A stretch of 20,810 nt of DNA from Alphaproteobacteria bacterium (GTDB lineage Bacteria; Pseudomonadota; Alphaproteobacteria; UBA8366), in the NCBI GenBank assembly GCA_029861675.1, contig JAOTYV010000050.1, forward strand, positions 1-20,810, given 5' to 3'. The notes under the pieces were generated by a model. That model made no database searches. It was not told the DNA's origin and was given only the letters and a program-made list of their open reading frames with translations. The number at the start of each line of letters is the position of its first letter. The stretch's first letter is position 1. Of this stretch, positions 7,276 to 14,418 are shown piece by piece. Both the position numbers and the translations under genes were made by a program.

Positions 7276-7647
7276 ATGATCGATTATGAGCACGCGCGCC
7301 GCCTCGTGCTGCAATATCTGGCTGACATGGAAGCCGACTCCCGCAAGGTTGCAGAATTTAGGGAGGATCTAACGCCGCGTGAACGTGAAGTGCTTGGCCT
7401 TGGGCGCAAAGATGACGTGCTGGAGCTGGCTATAATCGAGAACGAAACCATCGAAGGTAATTTTGGCTGGGTTTTCTTTTACGAGACAAAGAAGTACCTC
7501 GAGTCCGGGGATTTCAGGGACGGATTGCTGGGCAATGCCCCGATAATCGTATCGAAACTCGATGGTCGCCTACATGAAACAGGGACAGCCGAACCCATTG
7601 AGTTCTATATCGAGAACTTTAAACGATCCGGAAATCCGTACGGATGA
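7276..7647 (+). CDS. Immunity protein 35 (YrhB-domain) family protein, orphan
   Basis: This 123-residue protein shows the Imm35/YrhB signature: an N-terminal helix with ARRLVLQYLADME, a central strand pair GWVFFYETKKYLESGDF (about 57-73), then GNAPIIVSKLDGRLHETGTA (80-99) and a final IEFYIENF segment. Imm35 proteins are predicted antidotes of polymorphic toxins; E. coli YrhB has been described as a heat-shock chaperone. No toxin or secretion gene adjoins it, so any partner is elsewhere or lost. A GAGGAT site precedes the ATG by about 6 bases. The gene is visibly less GC-rich than its neighbours, which would fit separate acquisition. Confidence 0.8.
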   Translation: MIDYEHARRLVLQYLADMEADSRKVAEFREDLTPREREVLGLGRKDDVLELAIIENETIEGNFGWVFFYETKKYLESGDFRDGLLGNAPIIVSKLDGRLHETGTAEPIEFYIENFKRSGNPYG

Positions 7648-7922
7648 CACTGACGCAACTGAAACCAATTCGGTTTCGAGAATATGAGACTGCGTGGATT
7701 GTCGGGGCCCCAGGACGAGTTCCTGCCAACCGCCACCGTCCAGAACCTGAAATGATTCGCCAATCACACCACGAGACCGCCGCCGGACTCCATGATCGCC
7801 CGATCCATGCCGCAAAGCCTCATCCAACCAATCCAAAAACGTAAACCCGCTTCGGCAGCGGGCGACGGCGAAAGCATCAAGCGAGACGATAATCATCGGT
7901 TTAGCCGAGGGGAAAAACCAAC
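7648..7922. other. 275-bp non-coding stretch, possibly an old insertion relic
   Basis: No convincing gene lies between the Imm35-like and RidA-like genes. A hairpin (CCCGC-7 nt-GCGGG, 7846-7862) is followed on the minus strand by GTTTACGTTTTT, so it could weakly terminate leftward transcription. The minus-strand reading of 7690-7860 has a protein-like look (around VIGESFQVLDGG) that reminds me of spurious frames opposite transposase remnants, but I cannot place it in a family. A GAGGGG ribosome site for the RidA-like gene ends the stretch. Confidence 0.35.
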
Positions 7923-8426
7923 ATGAATGTGATCGAAACCAAACTTAAAAAGCTGGGCCTGGAAGTTCCGCCGACCCATCCCTATCCCAGCCCCAACCGC
8001 ACGTCCGCGGTGAAGGTGGGAAATCTGCTGTTTCTGTCCGGTCACGGCACCGGCCGGCAGGCGATGCCGCTGGACATCAAGCAATACGGCAAGGTCGGCG
8101 CCGATGTCACCGAGGAGCAAGCCTATGTCTGCGCAAAATCCGCTGCATTGTGCATGCTGGCTTCGATCAAAGAAACGGTGGGGGATCTCGATCGCGTCAA
8201 GCGCGTGATCCGTCTTTACGGCATGGTGAATTGTGCGCCGGATTTCGACCGCCACATGCTGGTGATCGATGGCGCATCGGATTTGTTTTTCGAACTGTGG
8301 GGGCCGAAGTATGGTCAGCACGCGCGGGCGGCAGTGGGCATTGCGGGATTGCCACGCGGCGCGGTGCTGGAAATCATGGGCGAGTTCGAGTTGCATCCGG
8401 CGCGCAAACGCGTATCGAAGAAGTAA
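7923..8426 (+). CDS. RidA (YjgF/YER057c/UK114) family protein
   Basis: This 167-residue protein is longer than the classical ~130-residue RidA and fits the YjgF-endoribonuclease-like subgroup. It has VKVGNLLFLSGHG (30-42), a conserved central helix, and the late motif ARAAVGIAGLPRGAVLEI (134-151). In that motif R135 corresponds to the arginine that binds 2-imino acids in RidA, and E150 matches the conserved glutamate of the pocket. RidA proteins deaminate reactive enamine/imine intermediates; several homologues sit in amino-acid or ring-cleavage catabolic clusters as deaminases. A GAGGGG site lies upstream of the ATG. It is convergent with the stranded TauD fragment downstream. Family is firm; the exact substrate is open. 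Confidence 0.92.
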   Translation: MNVIETKLKKLGLEVPPTHPYPSPNRTSAVKVGNLLFLSGHGTGRQAMPLDIKQYGKVGADVTEEQAYVCAKSAALCMLASIKETVGDLDRVKRVIRLYGMVNCAPDFDRHMLVIDGASDLFFELWGPKYGQHARAAVGIAGLPRGAVLEIMGEFELHPARKRVSKK

Positions 8427-8547
8427 CGCCACCCCGCCATCGGCGTTGAAATAACGATGCGGAAATCCCGACCGTCACGCAGCCACGTCCGCTCTTCCCG
8501 CAAGAGCCGATCAAGTCCCCGCGCAGAGTTACATCCGCATGTAATCT

Positions 8548-8683
8548 CTAGTCGGCGGCTTCCGCTTGTGCCCCATCCAGCAGCGTAAGCCGCCACATCT
8601 CGCGCGTGTATCGTTCATAGTCGAAACCGGTCGCGGCATGGATCGTACAGCGGTTGTCCCACACGACGACATCGCCCGGCTGC
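8548..8683 (-). pseudogene. Stranded 3' end of a TauD-family dioxygenase gene
   Basis: On the minus strand this encodes the last ~45 residues of a TauD-type enzyme, QPGDVVVWDNRCTIHAATGF onward, ending in TAG. The piece contains the third iron-ligand histidine and the two arginines of YTREMWR, but the HxD motif and all of the N-terminal domain are missing, so it cannot be active. It is the same as the end of the intact gene at 13390-14376 except for three base changes, all within the 20 bases next to the stop. Beyond 8683 the similarity ends abruptly and a fused frame runs on to 8757 into the RND upstream region. It is a rearrangement scar rather than a gene. Confidence 0.88.
8550..8683. repeat. 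Left 134-bp direct repeat flanking the RND operon
   Basis: This stretch matches 13392-13525 in the same orientation at 131 of 134 positions; the inner 114 bases are identical. The mismatches are C/T, T/G and T/C at offsets 9, 17 and 19. The outer edge falls exactly at the TauD stop codon. The inner edge is where the RND upstream DNA begins. Confidence 0.93.
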
Positions 8684-8685
8684 GA

Positions 8686-8713
8686 TTGCGAAACTGGAAA
8701 CATTGAATACCAT
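8686..8713 (+). promoter_or_regulatory. Candidate promoter of the RND operon
   Basis: TTGCGA (8686-8691) and TACCAT (8708-8713) are separated by 16 bases, each matching four of six consensus positions. The pair starts 3 bases inside the repeat junction at 8683, so the operon keeps only about 88 bp of its own upstream DNA. Weak boxes; based on spacing and position only. Confidence 0.25.
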
Positions 8714-8771
8714 CCTTTCCCGTGCCACATCACACGTGCCCGAGCAGCATCTGACACAGATTGCGAAGCCG

Positions 8772-10133
8772 ATGGTCAAGAAATTACTCTTCATTCCGCC
8801 AATACTGATCGGCATCGCTGTCTTGCTTTACATGGTAAGCGGCCACCAGGGACCGGAACGCAAACCGCCCGACGAAAGCGCCCGCGCCGTGCGGGTGATC
8901 ACCGCCGAGCCAGTACGGCTGGTGCCGCGTGTCACCGGTTACGGCAGCGTCTATCCGGGTACAGTGTGGAACGCCATTGCTCAGGTCAGCGGCGAAGTGA
9001 TCCACATACATCCTGAACTGAAGAAAGGAGCCATCCTGCCCGCCGGCACCGAAATCGTGCGTATCTCGCCGGCCGATTATTCTCTCGCCATTAGCCAGGC
9101 GCAGGCCAATATTCGCTCTGCAGAGGCAAAGCTGGCGGAGTTGAAGGTAACCGAAACCAACACCGCCGATCTTCTTGCAATAGAAAAGCGCGGTCTGGAT
9201 CTGCGCAAATCCGAATTGGCGCGCAAACAAAATCTTCTAAAACGCGGCAACGTGGCACGGTCAGCGTTCGAACTCGAGCAGCGCGAAACCCTTGCCCAGC
9301 GCAAGAAGGTTCAGGATCTCGAAAATACCTTGCGACTGCTGCCAACCCAACGGGCCGTGCAGAATGAGCAGATAGCCATTTACCGGACCCAACTGGACTC
9401 GGCCAAACTCGACCTGGAACGCACCCGCATCACCCTGCCGTTCGATGCGAAAATCGCCGTGGTCAATGTCGAGGCGAAACAGTTCGTCCAGACCGGCGGC
9501 GCAGTGGCGACCGCCGACAGCGTCGACGTTGCCGAAGTCGAAGCCCAAATGCCCATTTCCCAGTTCCGCGCCATGGTGAATGCCAGCATTCCCGGTGGCC
9601 TGCCCAAGGGATTCACGACGCAGTCTTTTTCGCGGATCGTGGAGTCCTTTGGTTTTACGGCAACAGTACGGCTGCGTGTCGGCAACGATATTATCGAATG
9701 GCCCGCGCGCTTTGCCCGCATCAGCGACACCATCGCCCCGAAAACACGCACCATCGGCGCCATTGTTGCCGTCGACGGAGCCTACGCCAAAGCCACGCCA
9801 GGCAACCGCCCACCGCTCACCAAAGGCATGTTTGTTGAAATTGAAATTCGCACGCGACCTCGCGAAACTGCCATCGTGGTGCCCCGGGGGTCGCTGCATG
9901 GCTCGAGCGTTTATGTTGTTGACAGCAAGAACCGACTTGCAATCCGACCGGTGACCATCGGTCTGCTACAGGGCAATCTGGCCGTCATTGACAAGGGTAT
10001 AGAATCCGGCACCCGCATCGTTGTGTCCGATCTAATCCCCGCCGTCGCCGGTATGCTCCTTAAGCCCGAGCCGGATAAGGAGGTGCTGACGCGGCTAAGA
10101 GCGGACGCCGCAGGCGAGACCGCGCAACCATGA
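8772..10133 (+). CDS. RND efflux periplasmic adaptor (membrane fusion protein)
   Basis: From the ATG at 8772 this gives 453 residues: a membrane anchor or uncleaved signal (KKLLFIPPILIGIAVLLYMV, 3-22), a lipoyl/barrel-sandwich half-motif (VSGEVIHIHPELKKGAILPA, about 73-92), a long coiled-coil hairpin of roughly 115 residues rich in Q, E, K and L (about 103-219), the second lipoyl half (DAKIAVVNVEAKQFVQTGG) and beta-barrel and proximal domains. The longer frame starting at a TTG (8703) would add 23 non-membrane residues ahead of the anchor and is less likely. The protein would link the inner-membrane pump to an outer-membrane channel, which is not encoded here. Its stop overlaps the pump start (ATGA), a sign of translational coupling. 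The long hairpin suggests a TolC-type partner. Confidence 0.93.
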   Translation: MVKKLLFIPPILIGIAVLLYMVSGHQGPERKPPDESARAVRVITAEPVRLVPRVTGYGSVYPGTVWNAIAQVSGEVIHIHPELKKGAILPAGTEIVRISPADYSLAISQAQANIRSAEAKLAELKVTETNTADLLAIEKRGLDLRKSELARKQNLLKRGNVARSAFELEQRETLAQRKKVQDLENTLRLLPTQRAVQNEQIAIYRTQLDSAKLDLERTRITLPFDAKIAVVNVEAKQFVQTGGAVATADSVDVAEVEAQMPISQFRAMVNASIPGGLPKGFTTQSFSRIVESFGFTATVRLRVGNDIIEWPARFARISDTIAPKTRTIGAIVAVDGAYAKATPGNRPPLTKGMFVEIEIRTRPRETAIVVPRGSLHGSSVYVVDSKNRLAIRPVTIGLLQGNLAVIDKGIESGTRIVVSDLIPAVAGMLLKPEPDKEVLTRLRADAAGETAQP

Positions 10134-13100
10134 TCCGCTATTTCGCGCGCCATCCCACGGCCGCCAATCTCGTGATGATCGGCTTTATCGTTAGCGGCCT
10201 TTTCGCCGCGCCGGTTCTGCATCGCGAAACCTTTCCGCGCGTTCAGCCGAACAAGGTTGAAATTCAGGTGCTCAATCCGGGCGCGCGCGCCGAGGATGTC
10301 GAAGAGGCAATCTGTCAGCGCATCGAGGATGCCATCGACGGCATCGACAATGTCGACGAGATTATCTGCGAAGCGCATGAAGGACGCGCCCGTGCGGTCG
10401 TCGAAATGGACGAAGATGCGGATTTTGACCGATTTACCACCGACGTGCGGACCGAAATCGACGCCATCACCGACTTCCCCGATCAGGCCGAAGACCCGGT
10501 GGTCAAACAGCTCGGCCGGACCGACTTCGTTGCTTCCGTCGCGGTCACCGGCGCCGCCAGCAAACCCGACCTCAAAGCTTATGCGGAAGCGCTGAAAGAC
10601 CGCATGTTGCGGTTCGGCGGAATTCCCAAAATCGATGTTAAGGGATTCTCCGATCACCAAATCCGCATCGAACTGCCGGATGCCGTGATCCGGCAATACG
10701 GCATAAGCATTTCCGACGTCGCGCGCGCCATCCAGCGCCAAAGCCTCGATCTGCCGTCCGGCACGCTTCAGACCGGTGACCAAGATCTGCTGATACGCAT
10801 CGCCGATGAACGCAAGGCAGTGAACGATTTCCGCGATGTTATCGTGGTGGCGGCCACCGGCGGCGGGCAAATACGATTGGGCGACATCGCCAGCATCACC
10901 GACCGCTTCGATGTTGACGAGGCGAAGGTGCTGTTCAACGGCAAACCGGCCGCCATTCTCGATATCACCAAGACGGAAAACGACGATACGCTGCTGGTGA
11001 TCGATGCGGTCAACGACTTCCTCGAACGCGAACGGCAGATCGCCCCGCCGGGCGTCGAGATGGTGGTTACAAATGATAATTCCTCCATCGTCCGCGATCG
11101 CCTACGGCTGCTCCTGACCAATGGCGGTCAGGGCCTAGTCTTGGTTTTGCTGGTTCTGTGGCTGTTCTTCGGGTTTCGCTATGCCTTCTGGGTCGCCGCC
11201 GGCCTACCGATTTCGTTTCTGGGCGCCGTCGTATTGATGGTGGCGGTCGGCTACACCATAAACATGCTGACCATGGTCGGGCTGCTGATCGTTATCGGCC
11301 TGCTGATGGACGATGCCATCGTCATCGCCGAAAACGTCGCCACCAAGCGCGACCAGGGCATGCCGCCGGTCGACGCGGCGATCGAAGGCGCGAAACAGGT
11401 TTTGCCGAGTGTCTTTGCCTCCTTTGCAACGACCACTTGCATCTTCGGTTCTCTGGCGTTTTTGAAGGGCGACATTGGTCAAATTCTGCGCGTCGTACCC
11501 ATCGTGATGCTGTTCGTCCTCGTGGTCTCGCTGATTGAGGCCTTCCTGATCCTGCCGCACCATCTGGCGCATGCCCTTGCCAGAGCCGACGACAAGCCGG
11601 CGCGCATCCAGGCGGCCGTTAGATTCGGCATTGACTGGCTGGGCGATCGCGTGGTCAGCCCGGTCGCCAACGCCGCCGTTCAGTGGCGGTACCTGACCGC
11701 GGGCATTGCCGTCGGGCTTATGCTGATGGCCATCAGCACGATCGCCGGTGGCTGGCTCAAATTTGCCGCCTTCCCGGAGCTCGATGGCAACGTTATGGAA
11801 GCGCGGGTTCTGCTGCCGCAGGGGACGCCGCTGGCCCGCACCGAGCAAGTCGTGGCGAGGATCACGACCGCGCTCGGGTTGGTTAACGAACGACTGAGCC
11901 CGAAGCAACCCGACGGCCAGCCATTAATCCGGACGGTGGTAACAAAATTCAACGAAAACACGACCGCCAACGAGACCGGCGCGCATGTCGCGAGCATTAC
12001 CGTTGATCTGCTTGATTCTGAAACCCGGTCCAGCCGCATCGACGATGTTATCGCCCTGTGGCGTGCGGAGAGCGGCAACATGGCCGATATCGTTTCGGTG
12101 AGGTTCTCGGAATCCCAGGTCGGGCCGGCGGGTCTTGCGTTTGATGTCCGCCTCACCGGCGATGATCTCAACGAACTCAAAGCGGCGGCGGTCGACCTCA
12201 CCGCGAAGCTCGACGGCTACCGCGGTACGTCGAACCTGACCGACGACCTCCGGCCCGGTAAGCCAGAGCTGAGGGTCCGGCTGAAAGACGGGGCCTCGAC
12301 GCTCGGCGTAGATGTACGCCAGATCGCGGACCAGCTTCGTGCTGCTTTTTTTGGGACCACGGTCAGTGAAATCCAGCGCGGCGCCGAGGCGTACGAGATC
12401 GACGTCAGGATTGATCCCCGTAACAAGGATAGCCTGGCCGATATAGACAATTTCACAATTTCGCAGTCCGACGGCAGCCTGATCCCGCTGACCGCCATTG
12501 CGGAAATCGAAACCGGCCGTGGATTTTCCCGCATCAACCGAGTCAACGGCCAACGAACGATCACGGTCCAGGGCGATGTCGATGTCACCATCGCCAACGC
12601 CAACGAAATTCTCAACGACACCAGGAAGACCTTCTTTCCCGAACTGGCCAAACGTTATCCAGGCGTATCAATTTCATTGCAGGGCCAGAACAAGGAAGCT
12701 CAGACGACGCAAGGGTCCATGTTAAGCGGCTTTATCCTCGGCCTGATCGGCGTCTATCTGCTGTTAAGCTTCCAGTTTAAGAGCTATGTCGAACCGTTGA
12801 TCGTGATGATCATCATTCCTTTTGCCCTGGCCGGCGCCATCGTCGGGCATCTCCTGCTAGGGCTGGACTTCACCATGCCCAGCATGCTCGGCTTCGTCGC
12901 CCTGGCCGGCGTCGTTGTCAATGACTCCATCCTGCTGGTCAATTTCATCAAGCACTTTCACGGCGATACGCAATCGGTCGCCGAGGCGGCGTCGCTTGCC
13001 AGCCGCGCACGCTTTCGGGCTATCCTGCTGACCTCACTAACCACTATTGTCGGCCTGTTGCCGCTTCTCGCAGAGACCAGCCTGCAGGCCCAGATCCTGA

Positions 13101-13216
13101 TCCCGCTGGTCACCAGCCTTGCCTTTGGACTGATGGCCACCACTGTTCTGGTGCTGTTCCTGGTGCCGGCGATGTATTCGATCCTCGACGATTTCGGTCT
13201 GGCCAATATCGATTGA
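10130..13216 (+). CDS. RND efflux pump permease, AcrB-like family
   Basis: This 1028-residue protein is full length for an RND pump. The N-terminus begins MIRYFARHPTAANLVMIGFI (TM1), followed by a large periplasmic loop with the typical NPGARAEDVEEAI segment. TM2-6 include LVLLVLWLFFGFRYAFWVA. TM4 carries GLLMDDAIVIAENV with the proton-relay pair D394/D395. The second half repeats the architecture, ending in TM12. In TM10 the position of the AcrB lysine K940 is N931 in VVVNDSILLVNF, a substitution found in several non-AcrB RND branches, so the proton relay differs from AcrB. It exports an unknown substrate by proton antiport. The unit adaptor plus pump is bracketed by the 134-bp repeats and lies opposite to the TauD gene. 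Confidence 0.95.
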   Translation: MIRYFARHPTAANLVMIGFIVSGLFAAPVLHRETFPRVQPNKVEIQVLNPGARAEDVEEAICQRIEDAIDGIDNVDEIICEAHEGRARAVVEMDEDADFDRFTTDVRTEIDAITDFPDQAEDPVVKQLGRTDFVASVAVTGAASKPDLKAYAEALKDRMLRFGGIPKIDVKGFSDHQIRIELPDAVIRQYGISISDVARAIQRQSLDLPSGTLQTGDQDLLIRIADERKAVNDFRDVIVVAATGGGQIRLGDIASITDRFDVDEAKVLFNGKPAAILDITKTENDDTLLVIDAVNDFLERERQIAPPGVEMVVTNDNSSIVRDRLRLLLTNGGQGLVLVLLVLWLFFGFRYAFWVAAGLPISFLGAVVLMVAVGYTINMLTMVGLLIVIGLLMDDAIVIAENVATKRDQGMPPVDAAIEGAKQVLPSVFASFATTTCIFGSLAFLKGDIGQILRVVPIVMLFVLVVSLIEAFLILPHHLAHALARADDKPARIQAAVRFGIDWLGDRVVSPVANAAVQWRYLTAGIAVGLMLMAISTIAGGWLKFAAFPELDGNVMEARVLLPQGTPLARTEQVVARITTALGLVNERLSPKQPDGQPLIRTVVTKFNENTTANETGAHVASITVDLLDSETRSSRIDDVIALWRAESGNMADIVSVRFSESQVGPAGLAFDVRLTGDDLNELKAAAVDLTAKLDGYRGTSNLTDDLRPGKPELRVRLKDGASTLGVDVRQIADQLRAAFFGTTVSEIQRGAEAYEIDVRIDPRNKDSLADIDNFTISQSDGSLIPLTAIAEIETGRGFSRINRVNGQRTITVQGDVDVTIANANEILNDTRKTFFPELAKRYPGVSISLQGQNKEAQTTQGSMLSGFILGLIGVYLLLSFQFKSYVEPLIVMIIIPFALAGAIVGHLLLGLDFTMPSMLGFVALAGVVVNDSILLVNFIKHFHGDTQSVAEAASLASRARFRAILLTSLTTIVGLLPLLAETSLQAQILIPLVTSLAFGLMATTVLVLFLVPAMYSILDDFGLANID

Positions 13217-13389
13217 CCGACGTCCACGAAAGAAATCGGAGGTTCCGACATTCGACCATAGTGAATTCGGGTGCTTCGCAAAAATTCTTCATGTCGTCTT
13301 TTGGGTGAGAGCCGACCAAATTCCCCACGTAGGGTTTCGTACACCATCCCCTCAAGACGGAAAGAGAAATGCCCAATTGGGCCGCGCTA

Positions 13390-14376
13390 TCAGTCGGCGG
13401 TTTCCGCTGGCGCCCCATCCAGCAGCGTAAGCCGCCACATCTCGCGCGTGTATCGTTCATAGTCGAAACCGGTCGCGGCATGGATCGTACAGCGGTTGTC
13501 CCACACGACGACATCGCCCGGCTGCCAGTGCCATTGGACCGTGAAGTCCGGTCCCGTCACGTATGGCAGCAGGTCTCTTAGAATGAGAACGCTGTCGTCT
13601 TCGATCCCTTCCAGATCGCAGACGTCCAGCTGGGCGTCGGCGATCTCCTCGCCTTTCGGCAGCACGGCGCAAGTGGAACTGTTCAAGCCGTACAGGGCCG
13701 GCGCACCGCTCACCGGGTGCGTCAGCACGACCGGAACCCGGTTGGGCGGATTGGCCGCCCGCTGTTCCGGTGTGAGGACCGGGTAGTTGGGAGAGTACAG
13801 ATTGATTTTCTTATCGTGATGCGCCAGCGAGCAGACCGCTTCGAGCCCGGCGAGCTTTTGCTTGGCGTCTTCGTCGAGCCGCGCGTAGGCGCTGCGCGTA
13901 TCCGCGAAGAGCGTTTCGCCGCCCTCCGGTAGCGCCTGCTTGCAATGGAAGACCGACCCGATGGGCGGATTGCGCCGGAACGTCGAGTCCGTGTGCCAGA
14001 CCGGCCGCCGCGTCCGCGGATTGTACTGAACGTCCGTGTCGTTCTCGAGTTGGGGAACGATCGCAAACTGGGCTACCTGTTTCCCGGCTTCGTCCGTGAT
14101 GTTCCCAATCCGCAGAATTGGAAAACCCGCGATCATCTTGTCTTCCCGCGCCGCGGCGTATTCGGTTTCCACATTGCCGAAGACGTTCGACCACGAAACC
14201 AGTTCTTCCGGCGTCATATCGGGCAAGTCGCCGCCTCGGACGGCAAGCAGGCCGCCATGCCGGGTCCAGAGATCGTAGGCCGTCCGTGCGAAGTCCGGAT
14301 TGCCGAGGTCGTCCCGCGTGACGTGATCGATCAGGATGCCGAAATCGCCATTCAGCGCGGATATCTCGTGTTTCAT
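13390..14376 (-). CDS. TauD/TfdA family Fe(II)/2OG dioxygenase
   Basis: This 328-residue protein has the full TauD fold. The first ligands are H128-x-D130 in VWHTDSTF. The distal histidine is H299 in WDNRCTIHAATGF. R311 and R315 in TREMWR line up with TauD R266 and R270, which bind 2-oxoglutarate and an acidic substrate group. Relatives cleave taurine, 2,4-D, alkylsulfates or hydroxylate other acids. The segment RGGDLPDMTPEELVSWSNVFG (47-67) matches the N-terminal lid region of the family. The start ATG at 14376 has only a poor ribosome site (GGGCGACGAAAA). It begins 42 bases after the stop of the FAD-dependent oxidoreductase gene and appears to be the last gene of the six-gene set. Its 3' 134 bp are duplicated at 8550-8683. 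Confidence 0.94.
   Translation of the reverse strand: MKHEISALNGDFGILIDHVTRDDLGNPDFARTAYDLWTRHGGLLAVRGGDLPDMTPEELVSWSNVFGNVETEYAAAREDKMIAGFPILRIGNITDEAGKQVAQFAIVPQLENDTDVQYNPRTRRPVWHTDSTFRRNPPIGSVFHCKQALPEGGETLFADTRSAYARLDEDAKQKLAGLEAVCSLAHHDKKINLYSPNYPVLTPEQRAANPPNRVPVVLTHPVSGAPALYGLNSSTCAVLPKGEEIADAQLDVCDLEGIEDDSVLILRDLLPYVTGPDFTVQWHWQPGDVVVWDNRCTIHAATGFDYERYTREMWRLTLLDGAPAETAD
13392..13525. repeat. Right 134-bp direct repeat, within the intact TauD gene
   Basis: This is the right-hand partner of 8550-8683 and forms the 3' end of the intact TauD-family gene. The start-to-start distance between copies is 4842 bp, exactly one repeat plus the RND operon and its short flanks. The flanking DNA outside both copies is unrelated, so the duplication is confined to this segment. 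Confidence 0.93.
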
Positions 14377-14418
14377 TTTTCGTCGCCCAATCCGTTGAGA
14401 ATAATTTCAACCGCCCGG

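Noticed and set aside
8703..8771. TTG start at 8703 for the RND adaptor
   Set aside because: It would place 23 polar residues before the membrane anchor; the ATG at 8772 gives the normal N-terminus.
9911..10870. 319-residue minus-strand frame across the RND genes
   Set aside because: Antisense to the adaptor and pump, whose motifs and ATGA coupling are clear; composition typical of a shadow frame.
8550..13525. A composite transposon carrying the pump
   Set aside because: The flanking repeats are coding tauD DNA, with no transposase, no terminal inverted repeats and no short target duplication.
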